Program-made: the position numbers and the translations under genes
Notes under the pieces: generated by a model
Seen by the model: the letters and a program-made list of their open reading frames with translations, nothing else
What the model was told of the DNA's origin: nothing
The model's database searches: none
In this document: positions 1 to 12,881 of the stretch, one piece after another
Layout: each line of letters starts with the position of its first letter
How positions within the stretch are numbered: the stretch's first letter is position 1
Origin: DASSKF01 sp035690725
Lineage (GTDB): Bacteria > Actinomycetota > Actinomycetes > Actinomycetales > Dermatophilaceae
Length of the DNA stretch: 27,448 nt
Assembly: GCA_035690725.1 (NCBI GenBank)
Contig: DASSKF010000075.1
Coordinates: 1 to 27,448 of the forward strand
Reading direction: 5' to 3'

Positions 1-1362
1 GATGCGGTCCCAGGCCTGCTCCTCCTCGATGTTGGTCGTGCCCACGTAGGTCTCCGCGAGCTCGAAGACCTTGCGGTCCACCCACGTCGGGGCGTGGACG
101 CCGTTGGTGATGCTCGTGATCGGGACCTCGGCGTCGTCGAACCCCGGCCAGAGGCCGTCGAACATGTGGCGGCTGACCTCTCCGTGCAGCCGCGAGACGC
201 CGTTGGCGCGCTGCGCCAGGCGCAGTCCCATGACCGCCATGTTGAACACGTCCGGCGAGCCGCCGGGGTAGTCCTCGGCGCCGAGCGCCAGGAGCCGGTC
301 GGCCGGCACCCCCTCGAACTCGTTGCTGCCCCCGAAGTGCAGCCGGACCTGGTCGACCCCGAACCGGTCGATGCCGGCGGGGACGGGCGTGTGGGTCGTG
401 AAGACGGTGGCCGCACGGGTGGCCTCGAGCGCCTCCTCGAAGCTGAGCCCCTCGTCCTTGACCAGCTCACGGATGCGCTCCACCCCGAGGAAGCCCGCGT
501 GGCCCTCGTTGGTGTGGTAGACGTCCGGGTCCGGGGCGCCGGTCAGGCGGGACCACAGCCGCACTGCCCGCACGCCGCCGATGCCGAGCAGCATCTCCTG
601 CTGCAGCCGCTGCTCCCCGCCGCCCCCGTAGAGCCGGTTGGTGAGCTGGCGCGCGGCATCGTCGTTCAGGTCGTTGTCGGAGTCCAGCAGCAGCAGCGGC
701 ACCCTGCCGACCTGGGCCCGCCACACGTACGCGTGCAGGGTGCGGCCGCCCGGTAGGCCGAGGGTGACGTCCGCGGGCCGGCCGTCCGCCTCACGGACCA
801 GCGAGAGGGGCAGGTCGTCGGGGTCGAGGACCGGGTAGGTCTCCTGCTGCCAGCCGTCCGCGTTCAGCGACTGCTTGAAGTAGCCGGACTTGTAGAAAAG
901 GCCCACACCGACGACCGGCACGCCGAGGTCGGAGGCGGACTTGAGGTGGTCGCCCGCCAGGATGCCGAGGCCGCCGGAGTACTGCGGCAGGGCGGCGGTG
1001 ATCCCGTACTCCGGGCTGAAGTACGCGATCGCCCGCGGGCAGCGCCGCTCCCCCTCGTCCTCGGCGAGCCGCTGGTACCAGCGCGGACGCTCCAGGTAGG
1101 AGCGCAGGCCCTCGACGGCGTGGTCCATCCGGGCAAGGAAGTCGCCGTCGGCCGCGAGCGCCTCCAGCTCGTCCGCGGTGAGCACGGACAGCAGCCGCAC
1201 CGGGTCGCGGCGGACCGCGAGCCACCGCTCCGGGTCGATGCCCTCGAAGAGGTCGCGGGTCGGCGCGTGCCAGGACCACCGCAGGTTCGTGGCGAGCTCG
1301 GACAGTGCCGCGATCCGCTCGGGGAGGACGGTGCGCACGTGGAAACGACGGATGGCCTTCAC
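1..1362 (-). CDS. glgP: Alpha-glucan (glycogen/maltodextrin) phosphorylase, N-terminal 454 codons; runs off the window
   Basis: Phosphorolyses alpha-1,4-glucan ends to glucose-1-phosphate in the cytoplasm. The visible part reads MKAIRRFHVRTVLPERI, then the DUF3417-type N-terminal domain (about residues 1-115), followed by YFSPEYGI and QYSGGLGILAGDHLKSASDL, hallmarks of the actinobacterial alpha-glucan phosphorylase subfamily of about 850 residues. The C-terminal half with the PLP lysine lies beyond base 1, so catalytic completeness cannot be judged. The GTG start at 1362 is chosen because homology begins exactly there. No Shine-Dalgarno is present, but TATGCT sits 8 nt upstream, so translation is probably leaderless. 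An ATG at 1375 is in another frame. It diverges from the glgE operon with 121 nt between starts, so degradation and synthesis genes share one promoter region. Confidence 0.93.
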   Translation of the reverse strand, partial: MKAIRRFHVRTVLPERIAALSELATNLRWSWHAPTRDLFEGIDPERWLAVRRDPVRLLSVLTADELEALAADGDFLARMDHAVEGLRSYLERPRWYQRLAEDEGERRCPRAIAYFSPEYGITAALPQYSGGLGILAGDHLKSASDLGVPVVGVGLFYKSGYFKQSLNADGWQQETYPVLDPDDLPLSLVREADGRPADVTLGLPGGRTLHAYVWRAQVGRVPLLLLDSDNDLNDDAARQLTNRLYGGGGEQRLQQEMLLGIGGVRAVRLWSRLTGAPDPDVYHTNEGHAGFLGVERIRELVKDEGLSFEEALEATRAATVFTTHTPVPAGIDRFGVDQVRLHFGGSNEFEGVPADRLLALGAEDYPGGSPDVFNMAVMGLRLAQRANGVSRLHGEVSRHMFDGLWPGFDDAEVPITSITNGVHAPTWVDRKVFELAETYVGTTNIEEEQAWDRI

Positions 1363-1370
1363 GGGGTCGC

Positions 1371-1376
1371 AGCATA
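1371..1376 (-). promoter_or_regulatory. -10-like hexamer TATGCT for glgP (leaderless)
   Basis: TATGCT lies 8 nt before the GTG start on the minus strand, and no purine-rich ribosome-binding site fits between. This TAnnnT-N6-8-start arrangement is typical of leaderless mRNAs in Actinomycetota. No convincing -35 was seen. Confidence 0.5.
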
Positions 1377-1470
1377 AGTCAGCCACCGGGCCCACCGATA
1401 CCCGAGGCCGTGGCCGGGCGGGTTCCCGAACAGGTGGCCCGGCCTGCCACGGTCCTCCCGCTCCGGCCGG

Positions 1471-1476
1471 TAGCGT
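1471..1476 (+). promoter_or_regulatory. -10-like hexamer TAGCGT for the glgE operon (leaderless)
   Basis: TAGCGT ends 7 nt before the GTG at 1484. No Shine-Dalgarno is present between them. It supports both the chosen glgE start and leaderless initiation of the glgE-treS-mak::glgB-pgm transcript. Confidence 0.5.
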
Positions 1477-1483
1477 CGACACC

Positions 1484-3550
1484 GTGACCGACTCGCCTCG
1501 CGATGCCGCCATCGAGCCGACCGTGCCCGGGCCGACCACCGGTGCCCTGGGCCGAGCCCGCCAGCGACCGCTCGGACGGATCCCGGTGCTGTCCGTCAGT
1601 CCGCGCGTCGACTGCGGCTCCTGGCCGGCCAAGTCCGTCGTCCACGAGGAGTTCGGCGTCAGCGCCACCGTGTTCCGGGAGGGGCACGACGCGGTCAACG
1701 CCTCGCTCGTGCTCACGGCGCCGGACGGCACCGAGCAGCACCGCCCGATGACCCTCGTCTCGGCAGGCCTGGACCACTGGGTCGGGCGGGCGGGTGCGGA
1801 CCGCACCGGGATGTGGTCGTTCCGGGTCGAGGGCTGGTCCGACCCCTACCGGACCTGGGAGCACGACGCGTCGATCAAGGTGGCCGCCGAGGTCGACACG
1901 GCCCTGATGCTCGAGGAGGGCGCGCGGGTGCTCGAGCGGGCGGTCGCCGAGGTCGAGCGCACCCCGGCCCAGGCACAGGTGCTCCGCGACGCGGTGACCG
2001 CCCTGCGCGACGGCACCCGTCCGCCCATGGTCCGGCTGGAGGCCGGCACCAGCCCCGAGGTCGAGCGGGAGATGGCTGCCCGGCCGCTGCGGGACCTCGT
2101 CACCCCCGGCGAGCCCGTCCCCTGGCTGGTCGAGCGCGACCGCGCCCTGTACGGCGCGTGGTACGAGATCTTCCCCCGATCGGAGGGCGCCCACCAGGAC
2201 GAGCACGGCCGCTGGGTCTCCGGGACGCTGCGCACGGCGGCCGAGCGCCTGCCCGCCGTCGCGCAGATGGCGTTCGACGTCGTCTACCTCACCCCGGTGC
2301 ACCCGATCGGCCGGATCAACCGCAAGGGGCCGAACAACACCCTCGAGCACACCCCGGAGGACCCCGGCTCCCCCTACGCGATCGGGTCGGCCGAGGGCGG
2401 GCACGACGCGATCCACCCCGACCTCGGCACGTTCGAGGACTTCGACGCCTTCGTCGCCGAGGCGAACCGGCTGGGCCTGGAGGTGGCGCTCGACCTCGCC
2501 CTGCAGTGCGCCCCCGACCACCCGTGGGTCACGGAGCACCCGGAGTGGTTCACCACCCGCGCGGACGGCAGCATCGCCTACGCCGAGAACCCGCCGAAGA
2601 AGTACCAGGACATCTACCCGGTCAACTTCGACAACGACCCCGAGGGCATCTACGCCGAGGTGCGGCGGGTCGTGCAGGTCTGGATCGACCACGGGGTGCG
2701 CATCTTCCGCGTCGACAACCCGCACACCAAGCCGGTGGAGTTCTGGCAGTGGCTGATCAGTGATGTGGCTGCCGTTGCGCCCGACACCATCTGGCTGGCC
2801 GAGGCGTTCACCCGCCCGGCGATGATGCACACCCTGGCCAAGGTCGGGTTCCAGCAGTCGTACACCTACTTCGCGTGGCGCAACACCCGGTGGGAGCTGG
2901 AGGAGTACCTGCGTGAGGTGTCCGGGGAGGCGGCGGCCTACATGCGCCCGTCGTTCTGGCCGACCACGCACGACATCCTCACGCCGTACATGCAGTATGG
3001 CGGGCCGGTCGCCTTCAAGCTGCGCGCGGCCATCGCGGCGACAGCGGTGCCGACCTACGGGATCTACGCCGGCTACGAGCTGGTGGAGAACGTCGCCCGC
3101 CCCGGCGCGGAGGAGCAGATCGACAACGAGAAGTACCAGTACAAGGACCGCCGGTGGGCCGATCGCGAGCCGGGCGGCCCGCTGGCCGGGCAGACCCTCG
3201 CGCCCTACCTCAAGCGGCTCAACGAGATCCGGCGCGCCCACCCGGCCCTGCACTGGTTGCGCAACCTGGCGATCCACCACGTCGACGACGAGAACGTCCT
3301 CGCCTACTCCAAACGACGAACCGTGGACGGCCGGGACGACGTCGTCATCGTCGTGGCCAACCTCGACCCGCACGCCACCCGGGAGTCCTGGCTCCACCTG
3401 GACATGCCGGCGCTCGGCCTGGGCTGGGGCGACTCCTTCCTCGCCCACGACCTGGTCACCGGGGAGTCCTGGCACTGGGGCGAGCACAACTACGTCCGGC
3501 TCGGGCCGGACACCGAACCCGTCCACATCGTGCACGTGAGGAGGTTCTGA
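1484..3550 (+). CDS. glgE: Alpha-1,4-glucan:maltose-1-phosphate maltosyltransferase GlgE
   Basis: Transfers maltosyl units from alpha-maltose-1-phosphate to the non-reducing end of alpha-1,4-glucan (GH13 subfamily 3). The product is 688 aa, normal for the family. An N-terminal domain (about 1-200, including PVLSVSPRVDCGSWPAKSVV) precedes the (beta/alpha)8 barrel (YGAWYEIFPRS, VVYLTPVHPIG). The catalytic nucleophile is Asp411 in FRVDNPHTKP, the acid/base is Glu440 in WLAEAFTRP, and a third Asp is at 497 in THDILTP. The 29- and 86-residue spacings equal those I recall for Streptomyces GlgE (D394/E423/D480). The reading frame extends upstream to 1178 without a stop, but that part has no homology and is antisense to glgP. 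The GTG at 1484 is chosen because family-like sequence follows and a -10-like box precedes it. Its stop overlaps the treS start by one base. Confidence 0.96.
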   Translation: MTDSPRDAAIEPTVPGPTTGALGRARQRPLGRIPVLSVSPRVDCGSWPAKSVVHEEFGVSATVFREGHDAVNASLVLTAPDGTEQHRPMTLVSAGLDHWVGRAGADRTGMWSFRVEGWSDPYRTWEHDASIKVAAEVDTALMLEEGARVLERAVAEVERTPAQAQVLRDAVTALRDGTRPPMVRLEAGTSPEVEREMAARPLRDLVTPGEPVPWLVERDRALYGAWYEIFPRSEGAHQDEHGRWVSGTLRTAAERLPAVAQMAFDVVYLTPVHPIGRINRKGPNNTLEHTPEDPGSPYAIGSAEGGHDAIHPDLGTFEDFDAFVAEANRLGLEVALDLALQCAPDHPWVTEHPEWFTTRADGSIAYAENPPKKYQDIYPVNFDNDPEGIYAEVRRVVQVWIDHGVRIFRVDNPHTKPVEFWQWLISDVAAVAPDTIWLAEAFTRPAMMHTLAKVGFQQSYTYFAWRNTRWELEEYLREVSGEAAAYMRPSFWPTTHDILTPYMQYGGPVAFKLRAAIAATAVPTYGIYAGYELVENVARPGAEEQIDNEKYQYKDRRWADREPGGPLAGQTLAPYLKRLNEIRRAHPALHWLRNLAIHHVDDENVLAYSKRRTVDGRDDVVIVVANLDPHATRESWLHLDMPALGLGWGDSFLAHDLVTGESWHWGEHNYVRLGPDTEPVHIVHVRRF

Positions 3551-5260
3551 TGCAGGGCATCAACCTCAGCCAGCCGGGGCTCAGGCACGACCCGCACTGG
3601 TACCGCACCGCCGTCTTCTACGAGGTGCTGGTGCGGGGGTTCTCCGACTCCAACGGATCCGGCGCCGGTGACTTCACCGGCCTGATCAACCGCCTGGACT
3701 ACCTGCAGTGGCTGGGCGTGGACTGCCTGTGGCTGCCGCCGTTCTACGCCTCGCCGCTGCGGGACGGCGGCTACGACATCTCGGACTACACCGCCGTGCT
3801 GCCGGAGTTCGGCACCCTGCCGGAGTTCACCGAGCTGGTCTCCCAGGCGCACGCACGCGGCATCCGCATCATCACCGACCTGGTGATGAACCACACCTCC
3901 GACCAGCACCCGTGGTTCCAGGCGTCGCGCTCGGACCCGGAGGGCCCGTTCGGCGACTTCTACGTGTGGTCCGACACGGACGACCGCTACCCGGACGCGC
4001 GGATCATCTTCGTGGACACCGAGGTCTCCAACTGGACCTTCGACCCGGTGCGCCGGCAGTTCTTCTGGCACCGCTTCTTCTCCCACCAGCCGGACCTGAA
4101 CTTCGAGAACCCGAAGGTCGCCGAGGCGATGTTCGACGTCGTCCGCTTCTGGATGGACCTCGGCATCGACGGGTTCCGCCTGGACGCGGTGCCCTACCTG
4201 TTCGAGGAGGAGGGCACGAACTGCGAGAACCTCCCCCGCACGCACGACTTCCTGGCCCGCCTGCGCGCGATGGTCGACGAGGAGTTCCCCGGCCGGATCC
4301 TGCTCGCCGAGGCCAACCAGATGCCCGAGGAGGTCGTGGACTACTACGGCACCCCGCAGGCCCCGGAGTGCCAGATGTGCTTCCACTTCCCGGTGATGCC
4401 GCGGCTGTACTACGCGCTCCGGGAGGAGAAGGCCGCACCGGTCATCGACGTCATGGCCAAGACGCCCCCGATCCCGGCGGGCGGACAGTGGGGCACCTTC
4501 CTGCGCAACCACGACGAGCTGACCCTCGAGATGGTCTCGCCGGACGAGCGGGTCGCGATGTACGGCTGGTACGCCCCCGACCCGCGGATGCGGGCCAACA
4601 TCGGCATCCGGCGCCGGCTCGCGCCGCTGCTGGACAACTCCCGGGCCGAGATCGAGCTCATCCACGCCCTGCTGCTGTCCCTGCCCGGGACCCCCTGCCT
4701 CTACTACGGCGACGAGATCGGGATGGGCGACAACATCTGGCTCAGCGACCGCGACGCGGTGCGCACGCCGATGCAGTGGACGCCGGACCGCAACTCCGGC
4801 TTCTCCGCCGCGGATCCGGGCAAGCTCTACCTCCCGGTCATCTCCAGCCTCGTCTACCACTACAACAACGTGAACGTCGAGGCGCAGATGGCCTCCAGCG
4901 CGTCCCTGCTGCACTGGGTCCGGGGGATGCTGCAGGTGCGCTCCCAGCACTCCGTGTTCGGACTGGGCACCTTCGAGGTGTGCCCGGCGGACAACGGCGC
5001 CATCCTGTCGTACGTGCGCGCAGTGAGCCCCGACGAGACCGCCCAGACCCGCGGGTTCGGGGCCGTGCTGTGCGTGACCAACCTGTCCAACCGCCCGCAG
5101 GCCACCCAGATCACCATGCCGGAGCCCTACAAGGGCGCCCTGCTCGTCGACCTCTTCGGCGGGGAGGGCTTCCCCGCGGTCTCCGACGACGGTGACGTGA
5201 CGCTGACCCTCGGGTCGCGCGACTTCTTCTGGCTGGGCCTGCAGCCGAAGGGAGGAACCG

Positions 5261-5268
<8 letters not shown>
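3550..5268 (+). CDS. treS: Trehalose synthase (maltose alpha-D-glucosyltransferase) TreS
   Basis: Interconverts trehalose and maltose, feeding maltose to maltokinase; cytoplasmic GH13 enzyme. It has 572 residues, at the short end for TreS without a fused kinase. DPHWYRTAVFYEVLVRGF and GDFTGLINRLDYLQWLGVDC start the barrel, and DLVMNHTSDQHPWF is the conserved region I. The nucleophile is Asp212 (DGFRLDAVPYL), acid/base Glu254 (ILLAEANQMPEEV) and third acid Asp322 (LRNHDELTLEM). GTPCLYYGDEIGMGDN and RTPMQWT follow. GAGGAGG at 3538-3544, 5 nt before ATG 3550, decides the start. The start overlaps the glgE stop (TGATG), so translation is coupled. In many bacteria treS is fused to maltokinase; here the kinase is instead fused to the branching enzyme downstream. 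Confidence 0.96.
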
Positions 5269-8991
<3,723 letters not shown>

Positions 8992-8995
<4 letters not shown>

Positions 8996-10644
8996 ACGAC
9001 AAGCGGGCCGGCACGCCGGCGCAGCCGGAGGACCTCGTCGACGTGGCCCACCTGGTCACGGCCTACTACACGGTGACACCGGACCCGCTCGATCCCGCAC
9101 AGCAGGTCTCCTTCGGCACCTCGGGCCACCGGGGCAGCAGCCTGACGGCGGCGTTCAACGAGCAGCACATCCTCGCCACCACGCAGGCGATCTGCGACCA
9201 CCGCCGCGAGGCGGGCATCGACGGACCGCTGTTCATCGGCCGGGACACCCACGGCCTGTCCGAGCCGGCCTGGGCGACTGCGCTGGAGGTGCTGGTCGCC
9301 AACGACGTCACGGTGCTCGTCGACGACCGGGACGGCTACACGCCCACGCCCGCCGTCTCCCACGCCATCCTGCGAGCCAACGAGGGGAGGCGCGCCACGG
9401 GTTCCGGTCGTGGTCTCGCCGACGGCATCGTGGTCACCCCGTCGCACAACCCGCCGAGCGACGGCGGGTTCAAGTACAACCCGCCGGACGGCGGGCCGGC
9501 CGGCGGCGAGATCACCTCGGTGATCCAGGAGCGCGCCAACCACTTGCTGTCCGAGCGGCTCCAAGGGGTGGAGCGCGTCCCGTTCGAGCGGGCACGGGCG
9601 AGCGTGTCGGCATACGACTTCCTGGGGACGTACGTCGACGACCTGCCGTCGGTGGTGGACCTCGACAAGGTCCGCGAGGCCGGCGTGCGCATCGGTGCCG
9701 ACCCGCTGGGCGGCGCGAGCGTCGCCTACTGGGGCGAGATCGCCGAGCGGCACCGGCTCGACCTCACCGTCGTGAACCCGCTGGTCGACCCGACCTGGCG
9801 GTTCATGACGCTGGACTGGGACGGCAAGATCCGGATGGACTGCTCCTCCCCGTCCGCGATGGCCTCGCTGATCGAGCAGAAGGACAGGTACGACCTCGCC
9901 ACGGGCAACGACGCCGACAGCGACCGGCACGGCATCGTGACGCCCGATGCCGGCCTGATGAACCCGAACCACTACCTGGCGGTGGCGATCCACTACCTCT
10001 ACGGCGGCGCCCGGGAGGGGTGGCCCGCCGGCGCCGCCGTGGGCAAGACGCTGGTCTCCTCGTCGATGATCGACCGGGTCGCCGAGGCCGTCGGCCGCCC
10101 CCTGCTCGAGGTGCCCGTCGGGTTCAAGTGGTTCGTGCCCGGACTGCTCGACGGCTCCATCGCGTTCGGCGGCGAGGAGTCCGCGGGCGCCTCCTTCCTG
10201 CGCCGCGACGGGTCGGTGTGGACCACCGACAAGGACGGCATCATCCTCGACCTGCTCGCCTCGGAGATCCTGGCCACGACCGGCCGCACCCCGAGCCAGC
10301 ACTACGCCGACCTCGCCGAGCGCTTCGGATCCCCCGCCTACGCACGGGTGGACGCGCCCGCGACGCGCGAGGAGAAGGCCCGGCTGAAGGGGCTGAGCCC
10401 CGACGCCGTCACCGCGGACAGCCTGGCCGGGGAGCCGATCACCGCCAAGCTCACCGACGCACCCGGCAACGGTGCGGCGATCGGTGGGCTCAAGGTGACG
10501 ACGGAGAGCGCGTGGTTCGCCGCGCGGCCGTCCGGGACCGAGGACGTCTACAAGATCTACGCCGAGTCGTTCCGTGGCCCCGACCACCTCGAGCAGGTGC
10601 AGGCGCAGGCCCGCGAGGTCGTCGGCTCGGCGCTCAGCGGCTGA
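8992..10644 (+). CDS. pgm: Alpha-D-glucose phosphate-specific phosphoglucomutase
   Basis: Interconverts glucose-1-phosphate and glucose-6-phosphate, linking GlgP products and glucan precursors to glycolysis. It has 550 residues, close to E. coli Pgm. The phosphoserine loop is VTPSHNPPSDGGFKYNPP (Ser151). The Mg2+ loop is NDADSDRHG (Asp307, Asp309, Asp311), the sugar-specificity loop GGEESAGASF, and the phosphate-binding loop RPSGTEDVYKIY. FGTSGHRGSS near residue 40 is the N-terminal signature. The GTG start overlaps the mak::glgB stop by 4 nt (GTGA) and has GGAGGAGGA upstream, so it is coupled. It is the last gene of the operon and its 3' end overlaps the convergent mshB by 11 nt. Confidence 0.95.
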
Positions 10645-11566
10645 GCACCGAGGGGAGGTCCAGGCCGGCGAACAGGTCGTCCGCCGGCCCCTCGAACGGC
10701 ACACCACCGGCGAACCGGAAGCACTCCTCCCAGAGCGGGCCCGGTGGCGCACCCTCGAGCCGGAAGAAGAACTCGTCGGCCGGGATCTGCGAGGCGTGCG
10801 CGCGCAGCGCGGCGAAACGCTGCGTCGCGTAAGGGTGTCCGTCAATGCGTACGTCGATGTCCGCGTCGCGCACGCTCATCAGCGGGGGCTCGTCGGAGTC
10901 GAGGTCGATGGCGTCGAGGAACTCGTCCGACTCCCCCGCCTCACGGGTCTCGCGGACCATTGTGCGGACCACGTTCTCGGACAGGGCCGTCCACAGCACC
11001 CGCTGGACCGTCCACGGCCGGCCGAGGTCGGGCCGGTGGGAGGGCACCGCGGCGAGGGACACGGCATAGGTCGCCACCCGGTGCGCCTGGACGTGGTCCG
11101 GGTGGCCGTAGTGGCCGTTCTCGTCATAGGTGACCAGCACGTGCGGGCGGCGGTCGCGGATGAGCTCGACCAACGCGTTCGCCGCCTCCAGCAGGTCGGC
11201 CTGCCAGAAGCTGTCCCGGTGCGGGTCCGGCACGGGGAGGACGCCCTGCTGGGAGTCGAAGACCATGCCTGAGTCCCGCCAGCGGCCGTCGCCGCCGAGC
11301 CGGACGAAGTCGGTGACCCCGAGGGCGGCCATCGCCGCGGTCAGCTCACCGAGCCGGTGCGGGGCGAGGGCGTCGTCACGGTCGGCCGCGAGGTGCGCGA
11401 GCTCGGGGACGACGACCTCGCCGAGCTCACCGAGCGTGCAGGTGACGAGGGTGACCGCCGCGCCCTCCTCCGCGTACCGCGCCATCGTCGCCCCCGTCGC
11501 GCTGGACTCGTCGTCCGGGTGGGCGTGGACCAGCATCAGCCGCCGGTGGTCCTCGGGGTCGGTCAC
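10634..11566 (-). CDS. mshB: N-acetyl-1-D-myo-inositol-2-amino-2-deoxy-alpha-D-glucopyranoside deacetylase (mycothiol biosynthesis)
   Basis: Zinc deacetylase that removes acetate from GlcNAc-inositol to give GlcN-inositol, the second committed step of mycothiol synthesis. The protein has 310 residues, a normal MshB length. LMLVHAHPDDES gives zinc ligands His16 and Asp19 and base Asp18; GHYGHPDHVQAH supplies His155 and zinc ligand His158. LVTCTLGELGEV, GRWRDSGM and PHVLVTYDENG favour MshB over the related amidase Mca (which typically has TGGERGD). The frame is open far upstream, but homology begins at the GTG at 11566. That start overlaps the ATP-grasp stop by 4 nt (GTGA), so it is probably translated by coupling. 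The mid-protein segment FDSQQGVLPVPDPHRDSFW differs from the mycobacterial protein I recall. Confidence 0.92.
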   Translation of the reverse strand: MTDPEDHRRLMLVHAHPDDESSATGATMARYAEEGAAVTLVTCTLGELGEVVVPELAHLAADRDDALAPHRLGELTAAMAALGVTDFVRLGGDGRWRDSGMVFDSQQGVLPVPDPHRDSFWQADLLEAANALVELIRDRRPHVLVTYDENGHYGHPDHVQAHRVATYAVSLAAVPSHRPDLGRPWTVQRVLWTALSENVVRTMVRETREAGESDEFLDAIDLDSDEPPLMSVRDADIDVRIDGHPYATQRFAALRAHASQIPADEFFFRLEGAPPGPLWEECFRFAGGVPFEGPADDLFAGLDLPSVLSR

Positions 11567-12822
11567 GAGGTGAGGGCCAGGCGGGCGGTCTCGTCCTTGA
11601 CCCACAGGTCGACGAGGCCGCCGAAGTGGGCCCGGAAGCGCTCCTGCTCGTGTGCCGGGTAGGTGGTGTGCACGGTGTCGGTGAGCAGCGTCTCGAACTC
11701 CGGCGACTGCACCCACTCCAGGACCATCTCGTCGAGCCCGGCCATGGTGGTGGCGCAGAACTCCTCGTAGCGGTCCTTGTCGAAGTGCTGGTCGGCGAGC
11801 CGCTGGTAGGCCTCGAGCCGCCCCGCCTCGTCCAGCTCGGGGTCGTCGGCGACGGCGAACCAGGGATCGGGGTCGACCTGCGTCCTGGCCGTGCGGTGGG
11901 TGACGAGGCAGAACGCGGACCAGCGCAGCAGCGCCTTGATCGCCCACGGGAAGTAGTAGTGCAGCGACGTGACCGCCACGTCCGGACAGGCATTGGCGTA
12001 GTCGATCGGGTGGACCACCCCGTCCTTGACGAGCATCTCGCAGGAGTTGAACTCCCAGCGGAAGAAGGCATTCACGGTCTGCGCGATCGTCACGGCCTGG
12101 GCACCCACCTGAGGGGACAGGAAGTCGTAGGACACGGCATACCGGTTGTGCATGGGCTGGTCCGGGCGGAAGTCCATGACCATCGACTCGGGACCGATGG
12201 TGAGGGCGCGCGCGAACACGTCGTAGTCCTCGATCGACTGCTGCAGGTGCATGAGCATCGCGCCGGACTCGTCGTAGGCGCGGTGCAGGTCCTCCCGGTC
12301 CTTGATCCGCGAGACGCCGCGCCAGGCACCGCCGTCGAACGGCTTCATGAACAGCGGGTAGCCGAGCTCGTCGGCGATCTGCTCAAGGTCGAAGGAGCGG
12401 TTGTACTTCGCGGAGGTGTAGGCCCAGCGGGCGTTGTCGACCGGGTTCTTGTAGGGGACGAGGACGGTCTCGGGGACGCGCATCCCGAGCCGCATCATGG
12501 CGCAGTACGCCGAGTGCTTCTCCATCGACTGGAACGTGAACGGGCTGTTGAGCAGGTAGACGTCGTCCATCAGCGCGGCCTTCTTGAGCCACTCGCGCGG
12601 GTGGTAGTACCAGTGCGCCAGCCGGTCGATCACCAGGTCGGTGCGAGGCTTCGTCCGCAGGTTGAACGGCTCGATGGTGAGGCGCTCGGTGGCCAGCCGG
12701 TGCTCGCTGCCGTCCGGACCGGCCAGCACGCCCAGGCGCCGGGTCAGCTGCTCGAAGGCGGTGGGCCAGTCCTCCTCGGCGCCGAGCAGCAAGCCGATCA
12801 GGTGGGTGTGCGAAGGGGCCAT
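11563..12822 (-). CDS. Uncharacterised ATP-grasp domain protein (RimK/glutathione-synthetase-like)
   Basis: The 419-residue product looks like an ATP-grasp carboxylate-amine/thiol ligase-type protein of unknown substrate. After an N-terminal pre-ATP-grasp domain (1-145), residues 152-173 (GYPLFMKPFDGGAWRGVSRI, Lys160) fit the ATP-grasp beta-strand and glycine-rich loop. HLQQSIEDYDVFARALTIG resembles the hinge acids, and FRWEFNSCEMLVKDGVVHPIDYANACPD (Glu257, Asn259, Asp274) the metal-ligand region. The C-terminal about 120 residues are helical and family-specific. ATG 12822 is chosen for AAGGAGA 4 nt upstream; a GTG-like extension to 12924 would run into the esterase gene. It sits 59 nt after the esterase gene and overlaps mshB by 4 nt, suggesting one transcript. 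A link to mycothiol is positional inference only. Confidence 0.8.
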   Translation of the reverse strand: MAPSHTHLIGLLLGAEEDWPTAFEQLTRRLGVLAGPDGSEHRLATERLTIEPFNLRTKPRTDLVIDRLAHWYYHPREWLKKAALMDDVYLLNSPFTFQSMEKHSAYCAMMRLGMRVPETVLVPYKNPVDNARWAYTSAKYNRSFDLEQIADELGYPLFMKPFDGGAWRGVSRIKDREDLHRAYDESGAMLMHLQQSIEDYDVFARALTIGPESMVMDFRPDQPMHNRYAVSYDFLSPQVGAQAVTIAQTVNAFFRWEFNSCEMLVKDGVVHPIDYANACPDVAVTSLHYYFPWAIKALLRWSAFCLVTHRTARTQVDPDPWFAVADDPELDEAGRLEAYQRLADQHFDKDRYEEFCATTMAGLDEMVLEWVQSPEFETLLTDTVHTTYPAHEQERFRAHFGGLVDLWVKDETARLALTS

Positions 12823-12881
12823 CGGCTCTCCTTGGGGTCGAGGTCGGCCGAACCGGGTGGGAAACCGGTCGGCGCGACCGG

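Noticed and set aside
1178..1483. N-terminal extension of GlgE upstream of GTG 1484
   Set aside because: It is antisense to glgP, has no homology, and would skip the -10-like box; the GTG start fits known GlgE length.
1379..3535. 718-codon open frame antisense to glgE
   Set aside because: It mirrors glgE on the other strand. The translation is rich in Val, Arg, Gly and Asp with no family motif, while the plus strand has all GlgE catalytic residues. Such frames arise from GC-biased third positions.
10634..11566. Mycothiol S-conjugate amidase (Mca)
   Set aside because: The CTLGELGEV, GRWRDSGM and VVTYD-type motifs fit MshB rather than Mca.
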